Shown here piece after piece: positions 5,859 to 6,059 of a stretch of 6,059 nt of DNA. Position 1 is the stretch's first letter; each line of letters starts with the position of its first letter. A model generated the notes under the pieces. It had not been told where the DNA came from. It saw only the letters and a program-made list of their open reading frames with translations, and did no database searches. The DNA comes from CAYUCJ01 sp049282265 (GTDB taxonomy: Bacteria; Desulfobacterota; DSM-4660; Desulfatiglandales; Desulfatiglandaceae), in assembly GCA_049282265.1 (NCBI GenBank), contig JBAPTR010000283.1, forward strand, positions 1-6,059, in the 5' to 3' direction. Made by a program: the position numbers and the translations under genes.

Positions 5859-6055
5859 GGAGGAGAGCCTGAGGGTCTTTTTCGGACGCTTTCTCATAGT
5901 GCACTTGGCACAGGGTTCCAACATGGACGACTATTTGGGGTTTACGCCTCCAGAAGCCCTGGCGCTCTCTAATCGCTACCCTTAAACCCAAATGGGCGTC
6001 CATCCCCTCCGGAGTGTTTAGAAAGGGTCTTAAAAAGAGTGTCAGGCTCTCCTCC
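5859..6055. repeat. nested inverted-repeat element, copy B
   Basis: Same architecture and orientation as copy A at 2637-2821. Outer arms of 36 bases (5859-5894 and 6020-6055) are complementary at 30 positions, beginning GGAGGAGAGCCTGA and extending six bases further than in copy A. Inner arms are at 5923-5944 and 5983-6003. The 125-base interior between outer arms equals that of copy A. The left inner arm is a perfect 22-base complement of copy A's right inner arm, pointing to a common palindromic ancestor. The right half is more diverged than the left. A minus-strand open frame starting with GTG at 6057 and ending at 5842 (71 codons) spans it; I treat that as a by-product of the repeat. The element appears complete four bases from the window end. 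Confidence 0.82.
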
Positions 6056-6059
6056 ACTT

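Larger units (their letters stand above)
5513..6059. other. 547-base region upstream of serS with no supported gene
   Basis: From the serS start rightward it holds the serS ribosome binding site, a weak candidate serS promoter, a plus-strand sigma70-like promoter, four stem-loops between 5698 and 5841, and inverted-repeat element B. Several short frames are open on both strands, but none has a convincing ribosome binding site or recognisable product. The next gene to the right is not in the window. Confidence 0.7.

Noticed and set aside
5742..5972. 76-codon plus-strand open frame downstream of the plus-strand promoter
   Set aside because: It starts inside a stem-loop, lacks a ribosome binding site, and ends within the inner arm/loop of element B with no recognisable protein character.
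5842..6057. 71-codon minus-strand open frame starting with GTG at the right edge
   Set aside because: It is the equivalent frame in element B; its similarity to the frame in copy A follows from the repeat itself, and no upstream sequence is available to judge a start.

Overview
The window carries four protein genes, all on the minus strand, in transcription order: serS (seryl-tRNA synthetase), a small membrane-anchored penicillin-binding transpeptidase, glmS (glucosamine-6-phosphate synthase), and the N-terminal part of an M20 family metallohydrolase that runs off the left edge. The gene families, the moderate GC content and the style of intergenic palindromes suggest a Gram-negative bacterium, perhaps a Desulfobacterota (deltaproteobacterial) sulfate reducer. 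There is no rRNA or other marker here, so that placement is only an inference.

Layout from right to left (direction of transcription). 5513-6059 is a gene-free stretch of about 550 bases. It holds a long inverted-repeat element (copy B, 5859-6055), a run of four short stem-loops (5698-5841), a good sigma70-like promoter that points rightward into them (5645-5673), and a weaker possible serS promoter. serS (4229-5512) follows a perfect Shine-Dalgarno sequence. Its stop overlaps the start of the transpeptidase gene (2895-4232) by 4 bases (ATGA), so the two are almost certainly co-translated. A 376-base gap (2519-2894) then holds a second copy of the inverted-repeat element (copy A, 2637-2821), bracketed by imperfect 43-base direct repeats, and a small hairpin next to the glmS ribosome binding site. 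glmS (692-2518) is complete. After a 103-base gap comes the M20 gene (1-588, 3' end missing).

Functionally, GlmS makes glucosamine-6-phosphate, the first committed precursor of UDP-GlcNAc for peptidoglycan and LPS, and the transpeptidase crosslinks peptidoglycan, so the middle of the window has a cell-wall theme next to a housekeeping tRNA synthetase. The four genes themselves are ordinary. The part worth a second look is the repeat family: two same-orientation, nested-palindrome elements of about 185-197 bases. They share a 44-base block with one mismatch, keep the same 125-base interior, and show one clear paired (compensatory) substitution in the arms. Short open frames run through both copies, but the pattern of changes argues that the elements are structural (MITE-like or RNA-hairpin) rather than coding.
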